Origin: Bacteroidales bacterium
Lineage (GTDB): Bacteria; Bacteroidota; Bacteroidia; Bacteroidales; FEN-979
Direction of reading: 5' to 3'
Assembly (NCBI GenBank): GCA_030681475.1
Contig: JAUXWT010000057.1
Span: 36,729 to 100,728, forward strand
Length of the DNA: 64,000 nucleotides
In this document: piece after piece, positions 26,388 to 35,191 of the stretch
How the letters are laid out: every line of letters starts with the position of its first letter
How positions within the stretch are numbered: the first letter of the stretch is position 1
Position numbers and translations under genes: made by a program
Notes under the pieces: model-generated
The model's input: the letters and a program-made list of their open reading frames with translations, nothing else
Told to the model about the DNA's origin: nothing
The model's database searches: none

Positions 26388-26849
26388 CTATTTTTTTAAT
26401 GGTGAATATTTGATTTTCGTCTCCATTTTGATATTCATCAGATGGAGTTCAAGATCGGAAAGTATTAATTGATAATTTTTTATTGTTTCAAAACGTACCT
26501 CAAATGCAGTCAGAACATGTTGAATACCCCTTATTTTTTCCAGCAACCGTTCTTTTTGTGCTTTTTTAAACGGACCCTCGACGAGTAACAGGAAATCGGT
26601 TTGTTTAAGATCCGGCAATAAAATTGCTTCCTGGCCGCGGTTTCCTAATAAATAATAGGCATTGAAACGATCTTCATCACGACAATAATAAAAAGAATAG
26701 CCGCAGAAATCCTCCATTTTAACCAACTCCAGGCCAAGTCTGATATTAAGCAGATATGAGAGCCTGAAATCTTTTAAGTGGCAGGATATGCCAAAAAGTG
26801 TGAAAAGATTTGGTTCTGACCTACTGTCCAGAAATATTTTTTTAGCCAT
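26388..26849 (-). CDS. IPExxxVDY-family protein
   Basis: About 153 residues from the ATG at 26849. The segment LPDLKQTDFLLLVEG fits the name-giving IPExxxVDYLLL motif with conservative changes. The family is restricted to Bacteroidota, of unknown function, and is usually next to rnc, as here (44 bases downstream of it). It is cytoplasmic with no signal. Confidence 0.72.
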   Translation of the reverse strand: MAKKIFLDSRSEPNLFTLFGISCHLKDFRLSYLLNIRLGLELVKMEDFCGYSFYYCRDEDRFNAYYLLGNRGQEAILLPDLKQTDFLLLVEGPFKKAQKERLLEKIRGIQHVLTAFEVRFETIKNYQLILSDLELHLMNIKMETKIKYSPLKK

Positions 26850-26893
26850 GAGCGGCACTTTATAAATTCATAACAAAGGTAACCATTCTCACG

Positions 26894-27640
26894 TTAAAGG
26901 TCAATACTTTCGTAATTTATTTTTTGCCAGGATTTTTCGGCTGCATTTTGTTCAGCTCCTTTTATCGAGTAATCCTGGCCGCGGGCGATGGCTTCCCCGT
27001 CGACAATTAGTTCAACAATGTACTGTTTTTTATACCCTGACCCAATCTCCTGGAGTACTACGAATTGGATCTGTTTCTTTTCGCGCTGGCTCCATTCGAT
27101 AATTTTACTTTTGAAATTCATCTCCTGGTTCATCAGGTCATTCATGTCAAAATAGCGGCCAATTATCCTGTCGAGGATTGTTTTACGGGTAAAATCAAAC
27201 CCCTTATCGAGATACATGGCGCCGATAAGCGCTTCAAATGCATCACCTTTGCTTGACCTGAAAGATCCCGATGATGGATTATCAAGCTGGATAAGTTGGT
27301 CGATCCCCATTTTTTGAGCAAGTTTATTCAGCATGACCCTGCTAACGATCTTCGATCGCATTTCGGTCAGAAAACCTTCATCTTTGGTTGGGAAAATTCT
27401 AAAAAGATAATCGGCGGCTACTGCATCAAGGATGGCGTCACCAAGATACTCCAGGCGTTCATTGTTTATCCTGATGCCATTGTTGGTCTCCTGGGTTGCA
27501 GATTTATGTAAAAAGGCCAGATGATACAAATTAATATTCCCGGGTTTGTACCCGAGAATACCCTTTATCGCTTGTTTAAGATGTTTATCGGATGAAAACT
27601 CAGCACCAGCCGGTTTATACGGTCTGAACCTCAAGGTCAA
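26894..27640 (-). CDS. rnc: ribonuclease III
   Basis: 248 residues, starting at TTG directly after the fabF stop. The nuclease signature is NNERLEYLGDAILDAVAADYL, with the second acidic helix SKGDAFEALIGAMYLDKGF. A C-terminal dsRNA-binding domain follows (NFKSKIIEWSQREKKQIQFV ... GAEQNAAEKSWQKI). It processes rRNA precursors and duplex mRNAs. No gap separates it from fabF, indicating coupling, the usual Bacteroidota order acpP-fabF-rnc. Confidence 0.95.
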   Translation of the reverse strand: MTLRFRPYKPAGAEFSSDKHLKQAIKGILGYKPGNINLYHLAFLHKSATQETNNGIRINNERLEYLGDAILDAVAADYLFRIFPTKDEGFLTEMRSKIVSRVMLNKLAQKMGIDQLIQLDNPSSGSFRSSKGDAFEALIGAMYLDKGFDFTRKTILDRIIGRYFDMNDLMNQEMNFKSKIIEWSQREKKQIQFVVLQEIGSGYKKQYIVELIVDGEAIARGQDYSIKGAEQNAAEKSWQKINYESIDL

Positions 27641-28891
27641 CTATTCCTTATATTTTGTAAAGATTACAGTGGCGTTGTGTCCTCCGAAACCAAAGGTATT
27701 GCTCAACCCGTAATTGATCACCCGTTTTTGGGCTTTGTTGAATGTAAAATTCAAAGGGGCGATTTCCGGATCATCGGTAAAGTGGTTTATGGTCGGTGGA
27801 ATTATATCATTCACTACCGCCAGTAGCGTAGCGATCGATTCAACTGCTCCTGCCGCACCGAGCAGATGGCCGGTCATTGACTTGGTCGAGTTGATATTTA
27901 TCTTATAAACATGATCGCCAAACAAGCTAACAATTGCTTTAGGTTCGGCAATATCGCCTGCCGGAGTGGCGGTACCATGCGTATTGATATGGTCAATTTC
28001 CTCCTTTTGGATTCCGGCATCTGCTAAAGCTGTGCGCATCGATAAAATGGCGCCCAGTCCTTCGGGATGTGGCGCTGTAATATGGTAAGCATCAGCAGAT
28101 AATCCGCCACCAACGACCTCACCATAGATTTTTGCCCCGCGTGCCAGGGCATGTTCCAGCGCTTCAAAGATCATGGCGCCGGCTCCTTCACCCATCACAA
28201 AACCATCCCGGTCTTTGTCAAAGGGACGGGAAGCAGTGGCAGGATCATCGTTCCTCACTGATAAGGCATGCATGGCGTTGAACCCACCCAAACCAACAGG
28301 GGTGATTGCTGCTTCGGACCCGCCTGCAACGAACACGTCAGCTTTTCCGAGACGAATATAGTTGAAGGCATCAACCAACGCGTTGGCTGAAGAAGCGCAA
28401 GCTGAAACAGTAGCAAAATTGGGCCCGTGAAAACCATATTTCATCGAAATATGCCCTGCCGTAATGTCGGAGATCATTTTCGGGATGAAGAACGGGTTAA
28501 AGCGAGGTGTTCCGTCACCAACCGCAAACGCTGTAACTTCCGCGGCAAAGGTTTCAAGTCCGCCAATTCCGGAAGCCCAAATGACCCCTACCCGGTCGAG
28601 GTCAAGTGTGGACATGTCAAAGCCGGCATCCACAACTGCCTGGTCGGCACATACAATTCCGTATTGCGAACAGCGGTCAAATTTCCTGACCTCCTTACGG
28701 TCAAAGAAATCTTCCGCATTGAAGTTCTTCAATTCGCAGGCAAACCTGGTTTTGAATTTGGAAACATCAAAACGGGTGATAGGTCCAGCGCCACTTACAC
28801 CCCCAATCAGGTTATTCCAGTATTCATCAATGGAATTTCCAATGGGTGTAAGCGCTCCAAGACCAGTTACTACAACTCGCCTTAATTCCAC
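27641..28891 (-). CDS. fabF: 3-oxoacyl-ACP synthase II
   Basis: 416 residues. The active-site Cys165 is in TVSACASSAN, and the two histidines in INTHGTATPAGD and KSMTGHLLGAAGA. It condenses malonyl-ACP with acyl-ACP in fatty-acid elongation. acpP lies upstream and rnc downstream on the same strand; a hairpin sits between acpP and fabF. Confidence 0.97.
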   Translation of the reverse strand: MELRRVVVTGLGALTPIGNSIDEYWNNLIGGVSGAGPITRFDVSKFKTRFACELKNFNAEDFFDRKEVRKFDRCSQYGIVCADQAVVDAGFDMSTLDLDRVGVIWASGIGGLETFAAEVTAFAVGDGTPRFNPFFIPKMISDITAGHISMKYGFHGPNFATVSACASSANALVDAFNYIRLGKADVFVAGGSEAAITPVGLGGFNAMHALSVRNDDPATASRPFDKDRDGFVMGEGAGAMIFEALEHALARGAKIYGEVVGGGLSADAYHITAPHPEGLGAILSMRTALADAGIQKEEIDHINTHGTATPAGDIAEPKAIVSLFGDHVYKININSTKSMTGHLLGAAGAVESIATLLAVVNDIIPPTINHFTDDPEIAPLNFTFNKAQKRVINYGLSNTFGFGGHNATVIFTKYKE

Positions 28892-28924
28892 GTGTTACAT
28901 TTTTAGGTTCATTGGTTAATGGAT

Positions 28925-28945
28925 AACCCCGCAATACGCGGGGTT
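28925..28945. terminator. GC-rich hairpin between acpP and fabF
   Basis: AACCCCGC-AATAC-GCGGGGTT is a perfect 8-bp stem with a 5-base loop. No T-run follows on the minus strand, so it may be an attenuator or mRNA-stability element that lets acpP exceed fabF, rather than a full terminator. Confidence 0.5.
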
Positions 28946-29004
28946 AAATTTCAGTAATTCATTCCGGGAAAAACATCCAAAAGGTTTTGCCAATGCAGGC
29001 AGGT

Positions 29005-29241
29005 TTATTTGGTGTTGTTCTCGATATAGGTAATGGCTTCTCCAACTGTGCCGATCTTTTCAGCCTGATCATCAGGGATGGCAATATCGAATTCTTTTTC
29101 GAATTCCATGATCAGTTCCACCGTGTCAAGGGAGTCAGCACCAAGGTCATTGGTGAAGCTAGCTTCAATAGTAACTTCACTTTCATCAACGCCAAGCTTA
29201 TCAACGATGATAGCTTTTACTTTTGCTGCAATGTCAGACAT
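29005..29241 (-). CDS. acpP: acyl carrier protein
   Basis: 78 residues from the ATG at 29241 ([20 protein letters not shown]); the track's longer start adds an unlikely N-terminus. The phosphopantetheine serine is in [15 protein letters not shown]. It carries acyl chains for fabF and other enzymes. It is acidic and helical as expected. Confidence 0.97.
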   Translation of the reverse strand: MSDIAAKVKAIIVDKLGVDESEVTIEASFTNDLGADSLDTVELIMEFEKEFDIAIPDDQAEKIGTVGEAITYIENNTK

Positions 29242-29466
29242 GTTTATTTTTTTTTGGTTAAAACGTTTGCAAAGAAAAGAATATTCTTCCATCTCTACAA
29301 CATTATTTAAGAATTTTTAACAATTGGAAATGTCAAGTTATTGATTTTATGACGTTTAATAAATTAACAAGATTATGTCCATTATTATTATCCGGTGTTT
29401 ATACTTTATTTTCAGTCCGTTGACTATTCCCCGGATCAGAATATCATGGATCAGTGCAGGGTTTTG

Positions 29467-29474
29467 TACCTTTG
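29467..29474 (+). promoter_or_regulatory. -7 box TACCTTTG upstream of purN
   Basis: Exact TAnnTTTG match 27 bases before the purN ATG at 29502. The same octamer TACCTTTG serves two other genes in this window (31732 and 54749). Confidence 0.6.
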
Positions 29475-29501
29475 TGCATTACTGAAAAAATTATTCCAAA
29501 T

Positions 29502-30074
29502 ATGGCCCGATTAGCAATTTTCGCCTCCGGGAATGGTTCCAATGCGCAACGGATTACTGAATATTTTACAGGACATCCGACCATTTCGATAAACCTTATT
29601 TTATCCAATCGGCCAGATGCATATGTACTTCATCGAGCTGAAGGCCTCGGGATCCCGGCCAGGGTCTTCAACAGGACTACATTATATGAAACCAGCGATA
29701 TTCCTGCATTGCTCATGAAATACCAAATCGATTTTATTATCCTGGCCGGTTTTCTCTGGCTGATACCGCAAAACCTGTTAACACTTTACACCGGACGGAT
29801 TATCAACATTCACCCTGCCCTACTTCCGAAATACGGGGGAAAAGGAATGTACGGCATGAAGGTACATGAAGCTGTGATTGCTTCCGGCGAGCACGAATCG
29901 GGGATTACAGTTCATTACGTGGATGAGAATTATGATGAGGGGCAGATCATTTTCCAGGCAAAATGCATTGTATCTGAGGCGGATACACCGGAGAGCCTGG
30001 CGTCAAGGATTCATGAATTAGAATACAGGTATTTTCCGGAGGTGATTGAGAAGGTCGTGACAAGTGACAAGTGA
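29502..30074 (+). CDS. purN: phosphoribosylglycinamide formyltransferase
   Basis: About 190 residues from ATG at 29502 (MARLAIFASGNGSNAQRI). The catalytic triad is visible: INIHPALLP (Asn, His) and YVDENYDEGQII (Asp). It transfers a formyl group from 10-formyl-THF to GAR in purine synthesis. The last residues (VTSDK) and the stop are encoded inside a heptamer tandem repeat. Confidence 0.95.
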   Translation: MARLAIFASGNGSNAQRITEYFTGHPTISINLILSNRPDAYVLHRAEGLGIPARVFNRTTLYETSDIPALLMKYQIDFIILAGFLWLIPQNLLTLYTGRIINIHPALLPKYGGKGMYGMKVHEAVIASGEHESGITVHYVDENYDEGQIIFQAKCIVSEADTPESLASRIHELEYRYFPEVIEKVVTSDK

Positions 30075-30098
30075 CAAGTGACAAGTGACAAGTGACGG
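30057..30098 (+). repeat. heptamer tandem repeat GTGACAA x5 plus a variant
   Basis: Five perfect units followed by GTGACGG. The purN stop TGA (30072-30074) lies in the third unit. It shares the GTGACAA word with the 8-bp array after arsC. Confidence 0.95.
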
Positions 30099-30111
30099 GT
30101 CGGTATAAAGG

Positions 30112-31464
30112 TCAGGGTTTTGAGAGTTTTGCGCGTAAGGATGCTGTCTCTTTTTCAAAGCCTGGTTTTCCGAGCAGGGCGAACATGTTCTTCTTGTAGG
30201 CTTCAACGCCGGGCTGGTCGAAGGGGTTTACGCCAAGGGCGTATCCGCTGAGGGCGCAGGCAAATTCAAAGAAGTAGATCAGTTGGCCGAGATTGTATTC
30301 ATTGATGGAGGGAATGATGATTTTTATATTCGGAACACCGCCGTCAACGTGTGCCAGCATTGTGCCAAGTTCTGCCTGGCGGTTTATTTCGGATAACCGC
30401 ATTCCGGAAAGAAAATTCAATCCATCAAGATTTTCCGGGTCATGTGGAACGACCAACGGGGTTGAAGTCTCTCCCACCGATATTACGGTTTCAAACAAAA
30501 GTCGCATCCCGTCCTGAATGTATTGTCCCATTGAATGCAGATCGCATGTAAAGATCACCCCGGCAGGAAAAATGCCTTTGCGCTCCTTGCCTTCACTCTC
30601 ACCAAAAAGTTGCTTCCACCACTCAATCATATATTGCATTCCGGGTTCAAAAGCAACAAGGATTTCCACAAATTTCCCGCTTCGATACAACAGGTTACGC
30701 GCTGCAGCATAATGTGTACATGGATTTTGGTTAAAATCGGATGAATGGAGGGCTGTTTCGCGCATATTCATGGCGCCGTTGACAAGCGCCTCTACATCAA
30801 ACCCGGCAACCGCAATGGGTAACAGTCCAACGGGAGTAAGAACGGAATACCGGCCGCCCACATCATCCGGAATCACATAGCTGCTGTATCCTTCGGTATC
30901 AGAAAGTTTTTTCAATGCTCCGCGGGATGCATCCGTAATGGCGAAAATCCGCTTCCTGGCTTCCGCTTTGCCATACTTTGCTTCAATGTGTTGTCTGATC
31001 AACCGGAAGGCAATGGCAGGTTCGGTGGTTATTCCGGATTTGGAAATGACTGCCACGGCATATTCTTTTTTATCAAGTAACGCCATCAAGTGGGTATGAT
31101 AACTCCCGCTCAGGTTTTCACCGGCAAAAACAACATAAGGGTAATCTGACCCCCCCATCAAATCTTCAAACGGGTTGCCCAGCGCTTCAATCACGGCCTT
31201 TGATCCCAGGTAAGAGCCCCCTATGCCGATAACCACAAACAGTTCGGCCATCTGCCTGATTTTTTCAGCATCGGCCTTGATGCGTTCCAGCAGGGTATTA
31301 TCCAGTTCGGCCGGCAGGTTTAACCATCCGAGGTAATCATTTCCATGGCCGGAATGGGTTATCAGTTGGCGATGATATTCGTGCATTTCATCCTGGACTG
31401 CAAGCCAGTTTTGATTCCCGATAAATGAATTAACCTGGCTTATATCTACTCTTAATTTTGTCAT
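30112..31464 (-). CDS. pgi: glucose-6-phosphate isomerase
   Basis: 450 residues, the short bacterial form. FVVIGIGGSYLGSKAVIEALG, AVISKSGITTEPAIAFR, GGRYSVLTPVGLLP and the terminal VNPFDQPGVEAYKKN match PGI signatures, including the substrate-phosphate-binding SKSGxTTE loop. It interconverts G6P and F6P in glycolysis and gluconeogenesis. It faces purN convergently, with a repeat between them. Confidence 0.96.
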   Translation of the reverse strand: MTKLRVDISQVNSFIGNQNWLAVQDEMHEYHRQLITHSGHGNDYLGWLNLPAELDNTLLERIKADAEKIRQMAELFVVIGIGGSYLGSKAVIEALGNPFEDLMGGSDYPYVVFAGENLSGSYHTHLMALLDKKEYAVAVISKSGITTEPAIAFRLIRQHIEAKYGKAEARKRIFAITDASRGALKKLSDTEGYSSYVIPDDVGGRYSVLTPVGLLPIAVAGFDVEALVNGAMNMRETALHSSDFNQNPCTHYAAARNLLYRSGKFVEILVAFEPGMQYMIEWWKQLFGESEGKERKGIFPAGVIFTCDLHSMGQYIQDGMRLLFETVISVGETSTPLVVPHDPENLDGLNFLSGMRLSEINRQAELGTMLAHVDGGVPNIKIIIPSINEYNLGQLIYFFEFACALSGYALGVNPFDQPGVEAYKKNMFALLGKPGFEKETASLRAKLSKP

Positions 31465-31516
31465 ATTTTAATTATTTTTATTGGACCGAAGATAATGAAA
31501 TGGTTGAATTAATAAA

Positions 31517-31551
31517 AAAAAGTGTGCTCACTTGCAGGGAACACACTTTTT
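31517..31551. terminator. perfect AAAAAGTGTG/CACACTTTTT stem-loop
   Basis: A 10-bp perfect stem with a 15-base loop and A/T tails on both sides, able to terminate in either direction. It lies in the divergent pgi-histidine kinase region, where a terminator is unexpected, so it may instead be a pgi leader element or end of a small RNA. Confidence 0.5.
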
Positions 31552-31676
31552 AAACAATAAACAAAGTCAGAATTACCGTATGGTTTTTGTTGTCTGATGA
31601 AAACCAATAACCAAAAAAACATTTGTTATGAAAGAACTTACTGCGCAAAATTAGTCCATTCATACATTGGATAATG

Positions 31677-31710
31677 TTAATGAATATTAATATACGTTAA
31701 AAAATGTTAA
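31677..31710 (+). promoter_or_regulatory. four TTAA half-sites phased at exactly 10 bp
   Basis: TTAA occurs at 31677, 31687, 31697 and 31707, one turn of helix apart (GTTAA, ATTAA, GTTAA, GTTAA). The array ends 22 bases before the -7 box of the histidine kinase gene. Tandem, helically phased direct repeats are typical binding sites of OmpR/PhoB-type regulators, and such a regulator is encoded in this operon. Confidence 0.5.
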
Positions 31711-31731
31711 AACAATAAGATGCATTTTAGA

Positions 31732-31739
31732 TACCTTTG
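31732..31739 (+). promoter_or_regulatory. -7 box TACCTTTG of the two-component operon
   Basis: Exact TAnnTTTG match only 5 bases before the ATG at 31745, so the transcript would be leaderless or nearly so unless the coding start is further down. Confidence 0.5.
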
Positions 31740-31744
31740 CATGA

Positions 31745-33031
31745 ATGAACCGGCGTATCATTATTTTCACGATCATAGCGATGACGATTGCCCTTATCGG
31801 GTTAATGGGCATTCAGATCTACTGGATCCAGAGCGCTTCGGCCATAAAGGAGGCTAATTTCCGACGCAGTGTCAATGAGGCCATGGCTAAGGTTGTGCAG
31901 AAAGTGGAGTGGATGGAACGAAACAAGTCCATTCCGATCAACCCATACGAACGAATGCTTAACTTCAACCGCCATCTGCCTTACGACAGCGTTCTGACCA
32001 TCGGCGAGCTGGATTCGCTGATCAGGTTACAACTCAACATCCGCGGGGTAGGCACCCGTTATGAATTTTGCATCTATAAGCCCGAGCGGCAGGAGTTTCT
32101 CATGGAACGTTCGCCAAAATTCCGTAAAGAACTTATTGAAAAAGGGAATGCCTTTATCCTGTTTCAGGCCGACATTTATACCAGTCCCGAATATCTGCTC
32201 ATCTATTTTCCACGTGAAAAACAGTTTCTGCTTACTGAGCTTTGGGGAATGCTGCTCATTTCGATCATCCTGATCATTGTCATTGTTTATTCGTTTACTT
32301 ATACCATTGCAACCATCTTCCGCCAGAAACGATTATCGGAGATGAAGAGCGATTTTATCAACAACATGACCCACGAGTTCAGAACGCCGATCTCGACAAT
32401 ATCATTGGCGTGCGAAGCATTGAGCGATAAAGACCTTCGCGGGTCGGGGGAGTTTCTCGACAGCTATCTTTCGATGATCCAGGAGGAGAACAACAGGCTT
32501 GCCGGACTTTCGGAAAAGATTTTGCAAACGGCTGTAATTGACAAGGGACAGCTTAAAATGAACAAGGAGATCATTGATCTGCATGAGATTATCATTGATG
32601 TCATCAAAAATCTGAGGATCCAGGTGGAGATCAAGGATGGTGAGATCAAACGCAGGCTTAAAGCGACAAAACCACAAATTGAAGGCGACAGGGTTCATGT
32701 GACCAACTTAATATACAACCTGCTGGACAATGCCAACAAATATTCACCGCGAAGGCCATTGATACGCATCATTACAGAAAATATTACCAACGGCATTGTT
32801 GTAATCATAGAAGATAACGGAACAGGCATCAGCAAAAATGAACAGAAGAAGATCTTTGACAAACTTTATCGCATCCCTACCGGAAATATCCATGAGGTAC
32901 GTGGTTTCGGCCTGGGACTAAGCTATGTGAAGGCCATCGTGGAGGAACATCACGGGAAAATCAGCCTTGAAAGCGAATTGAACAAGGGGAGCAGGTTCCG
33001 GGTATTTTTGCCCTTTGTGATCAAAGAATAA
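31745..33031 (+). CDS. membrane sensor histidine kinase
   Basis: 428 residues. Two membrane helices (about 5-28 and 166-192) enclose a ~135-residue periplasmic sensor. HisKA has the phospho-acceptor in NNMTHEFRTPIS (His210). The HATPase_c domain shows NLLDNANKYSP, EDNGTGIS and GFGLGLSYVKAI. No HAMP is obvious. It pairs with the response regulator 26 bases downstream. Signal unknown. Confidence 0.93.
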   Translation: MNRRIIIFTIIAMTIALIGLMGIQIYWIQSASAIKEANFRRSVNEAMAKVVQKVEWMERNKSIPINPYERMLNFNRHLPYDSVLTIGELDSLIRLQLNIRGVGTRYEFCIYKPERQEFLMERSPKFRKELIEKGNAFILFQADIYTSPEYLLIYFPREKQFLLTELWGMLLISIILIIVIVYSFTYTIATIFRQKRLSEMKSDFINNMTHEFRTPISTISLACEALSDKDLRGSGEFLDSYLSMIQEENNRLAGLSEKILQTAVIDKGQLKMNKEIIDLHEIIIDVIKNLRIQVEIKDGEIKRRLKATKPQIEGDRVHVTNLIYNLLDNANKYSPRRPLIRIITENITNGIVVIIEDNGTGISKNEQKKIFDKLYRIPTGNIHEVRGFGLGLSYVKAIVEEHHGKISLESELNKGSRFRVFLPFVIKE

Positions 33032-33057
33032 AATCGTATCTTGCCCCATAATTAGAA

Positions 33058-33765
33058 ATGACGATGGATAAAAATCAGACCCGATTGCTTTTGGCCGAAG
33101 ATGACCGAAACCTGGGAAATATCCTGAAAAATTACCTGGATGCAAAAGGATTTGCAACCACATTGTGTATTAATGGCCAGGAAGCAACAGATTCCTTTTC
33201 GAAGAAAGAGTTCGATATTTGCATCCTTGACATCATGATGCCTGTCAAAGATGGGTTTGCAGCGGCTATAGAGATCAGGAGCCTCAACAAAAAAGTTCCG
33301 ATCTTGTTCCTTACTGCAAAATCATTGCAGGAGGATAAGCTGAAAGGATTTGAAATCGGAGCCGACGATTACATCACCAAGCCTTTCAGCATGGAAGAAT
33401 TGTTGATGCGGATGCAAGCCATTCTGCGACGTACCGATGAGAACCTTAAATCATCCGGTTCCGACAACATGTATAAAATCGGAAATTACTATTTTGACTT
33501 TAACCGTCAAACACTTATTAAGGATAAAAAGGAACAGAAGCTGACCTCTAAGGAGGCGGGATTGCTGAAGTTGTTGTGTGTACATGCCAACAATGTTCTT
33601 GACCGGCATACCGCCCTGAAAACAATCTGGAATGCCGACAGTTATTTCAATGCCCGCAGCATGGATGTGTACATCGTGAAGTTACGTAAATATCTTAAAG
33701 ACGATCCACGGGTGGAACTGCTCAATGTTCATGGCATCGGGTTCAAGTTGGTGATGAACACCTAA
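33058..33765 (+). CDS. OmpR-family response regulator
   Basis: 235 residues. Receiver domain with acidic pocket EDD (residues 14-16), phospho-acceptor Asp58 in CILDIMMPVKDG and Lys108 in ITKPF, then a winged-helix trans_reg_C domain (LTSKEAGLLKLLCVHANNV ... RSMDVYIVKLRKYLKDD). It is likely to bind the phased TTAA repeats upstream of its own operon. Confidence 0.94.
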   Translation: MTMDKNQTRLLLAEDDRNLGNILKNYLDAKGFATTLCINGQEATDSFSKKEFDICILDIMMPVKDGFAAAIEIRSLNKKVPILFLTAKSLQEDKLKGFEIGADDYITKPFSMEELLMRMQAILRRTDENLKSSGSDNMYKIGNYYFDFNRQTLIKDKKEQKLTSKEAGLLKLLCVHANNVLDRHTALKTIWNADSYFNARSMDVYIVKLRKYLKDDPRVELLNVHGIGFKLVMNT

Positions 33766-33778
33766 CGGGAGGTTTTTC

Positions 33779-34459
33779 ATGAAGAGCGCAACGCAATTGT
33801 ACATTGTTCCCACCCCTATCGGGAACCTCGAAGATATTACGCTTCGTGCCCTGCGTACGCTGAAGGAGGTTGATTTTATTCTGGCGGAGGATACGCGCAC
33901 TTCCGGAAATCTGCTTAAACATTACGGGATCGAAAAGAAATTGGTGCCACACCACCTTTTTAATGAGCACAAAACCATTGAGTCGATACTGGAGCGCCTC
34001 AGAGATGGCGCAACCTGTGCGCTGGTCAGCGATGCCGGCACACCCGCCATCTCCGACCCGGGCTACCTGCTGGTCCGTTCATGCATACAGGCCGGTGTTC
34101 GTGTCGAGTGTCTGCCCGGACCTACAGCTTTCGTTCCCGCACTTGTAAATTCAGGAATTGCGTCCGACCATTTTGTTTTCGAGGGATTCCTGCCCCATAA
34201 AAAAGGACGGCATACCCGCCTCACAGCCCTGGCCAACGAGGAAAAGACAATGATCTTCTACGAATCGCCACACCGGTTGGTCAAAGCTTTGACACAGTTC
34301 ACGGAATATTTCGGAGAAGACCGTCTGGCCTGCGTTTCACGCGAGCTTACCAAGATCTACGAAGAGAACGTTCGTGGAACGTTAAAAGAACTCATTGCCT
34401 GTTACGCCAATAAAAAAGTAAAAGGCGAGATCGTGATCGTGGTTGCAGGGAAAGATTAA
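33779..34459 (+). CDS. rsmI: 16S rRNA 2'-O-methyltransferase (C1402)
   Basis: 226 residues. YIVPTPIGNLEDITLRALRTL and LAEDTRTSGNLLKHYGI are the family signature, with VSDAGTPAISDPGYLLVR and PGPTAFVPALVNSG of the SAM-binding cleft. It methylates C1402 of 16S rRNA. Separated from the response regulator by 13 bases; probable co-transcription. Confidence 0.95.
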   Translation: MKSATQLYIVPTPIGNLEDITLRALRTLKEVDFILAEDTRTSGNLLKHYGIEKKLVPHHLFNEHKTIESILERLRDGATCALVSDAGTPAISDPGYLLVRSCIQAGVRVECLPGPTAFVPALVNSGIASDHFVFEGFLPHKKGRHTRLTALANEEKTMIFYESPHRLVKALTQFTEYFGEDRLACVSRELTKIYEENVRGTLKELIACYANKKVKGEIVIVVAGKD

Positions 34460-34472
34460 CAACATATGCGCT

Positions 34473-35132
34473 ATGTGCGGACGTTATTCATTTGCCTTTG
34501 AAGATGCACTGATCCTTGAACGGTTCGGAATCAGGGTGAGCACAGCCATTTATAAAGCCCGCTACAATTGCGCCCCCACCCAACATCTTGCCATCATCGC
34601 CAATGATGATCCGCATACCCTGAAATTTTTCCGATGGGGTCTTATACCTTACTGGGCAAAAGAACTTTCTATAGGCAACAAGCTCATTAATGCCCGGGCC
34701 GAGACCATTACTGAAAAACCATCCTTCAAGAAAGCTTTCCGCAACCGAAGGTGTCTTGTTCCGGCGACGGGGTTTTATGAATGGAGACGGGACGCAGTAA
34801 AGACCCCATTTCACATCGGGATGAAAAACGGCGAGGCGTTTTGTTTCGCGGGCCTTTGGGATAAATGGGTATCCGGCGATGGAGCGATCGTTCATTCCTT
34901 CACCATCATTACCACGGCACCCAATTCGCTTACATCACAAATTCATGACCGGATGCCGGTGATCCTCCACCGGGATGATGAGCAGCGTTGGATTGCCCAA
35001 CAACCTGATCCATCATTGGTTGATCTTCTTAAGCCCTATCCTCCTGACATGATGGAAGCAAGGCCGGTTTCAAAACTGGTAAATTCGGTAAAGCACGATA
35101 CTCCTGAAATTTTAGATCTGGTGATGCGTTAA
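34473..35132 (+). CDS. SRAP-domain protein (YedK/HMCES), abasic-site shield
   Basis: About 219 residues from the ATG at 34473; the track start is 10 codons too early because Cys2 must follow the initiator Met (MCGRYSFAF). Conserved NARAET, GFYEWRR and IHDRMPVIL (His) complete the active site. Cys2 forms a thiazolidine with abasic sites in ssDNA. It overlaps nothing and follows rsmI by 13 bases. Confidence 0.94.
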   Translation: MCGRYSFAFEDALILERFGIRVSTAIYKARYNCAPTQHLAIIANDDPHTLKFFRWGLIPYWAKELSIGNKLINARAETITEKPSFKKAFRNRRCLVPATGFYEWRRDAVKTPFHIGMKNGEAFCFAGLWDKWVSGDGAIVHSFTIITTAPNSLTSQIHDRMPVILHRDDEQRWIAQQPDPSLVDLLKPYPPDMMEARPVSKLVNSVKHDTPEILDLVMR

Positions 35133-35191
35133 ATCTCAGATCAGGATAAAAGATGTTGACGCCGCCAAGATGAAAATTCGTAAATCATAAT

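Noticed and set aside
31628-31654. Eight-codon ORF MKELTAQN upstream of the kinase gene
   Set aside because: Too short and without supporting context to call a leader peptide.
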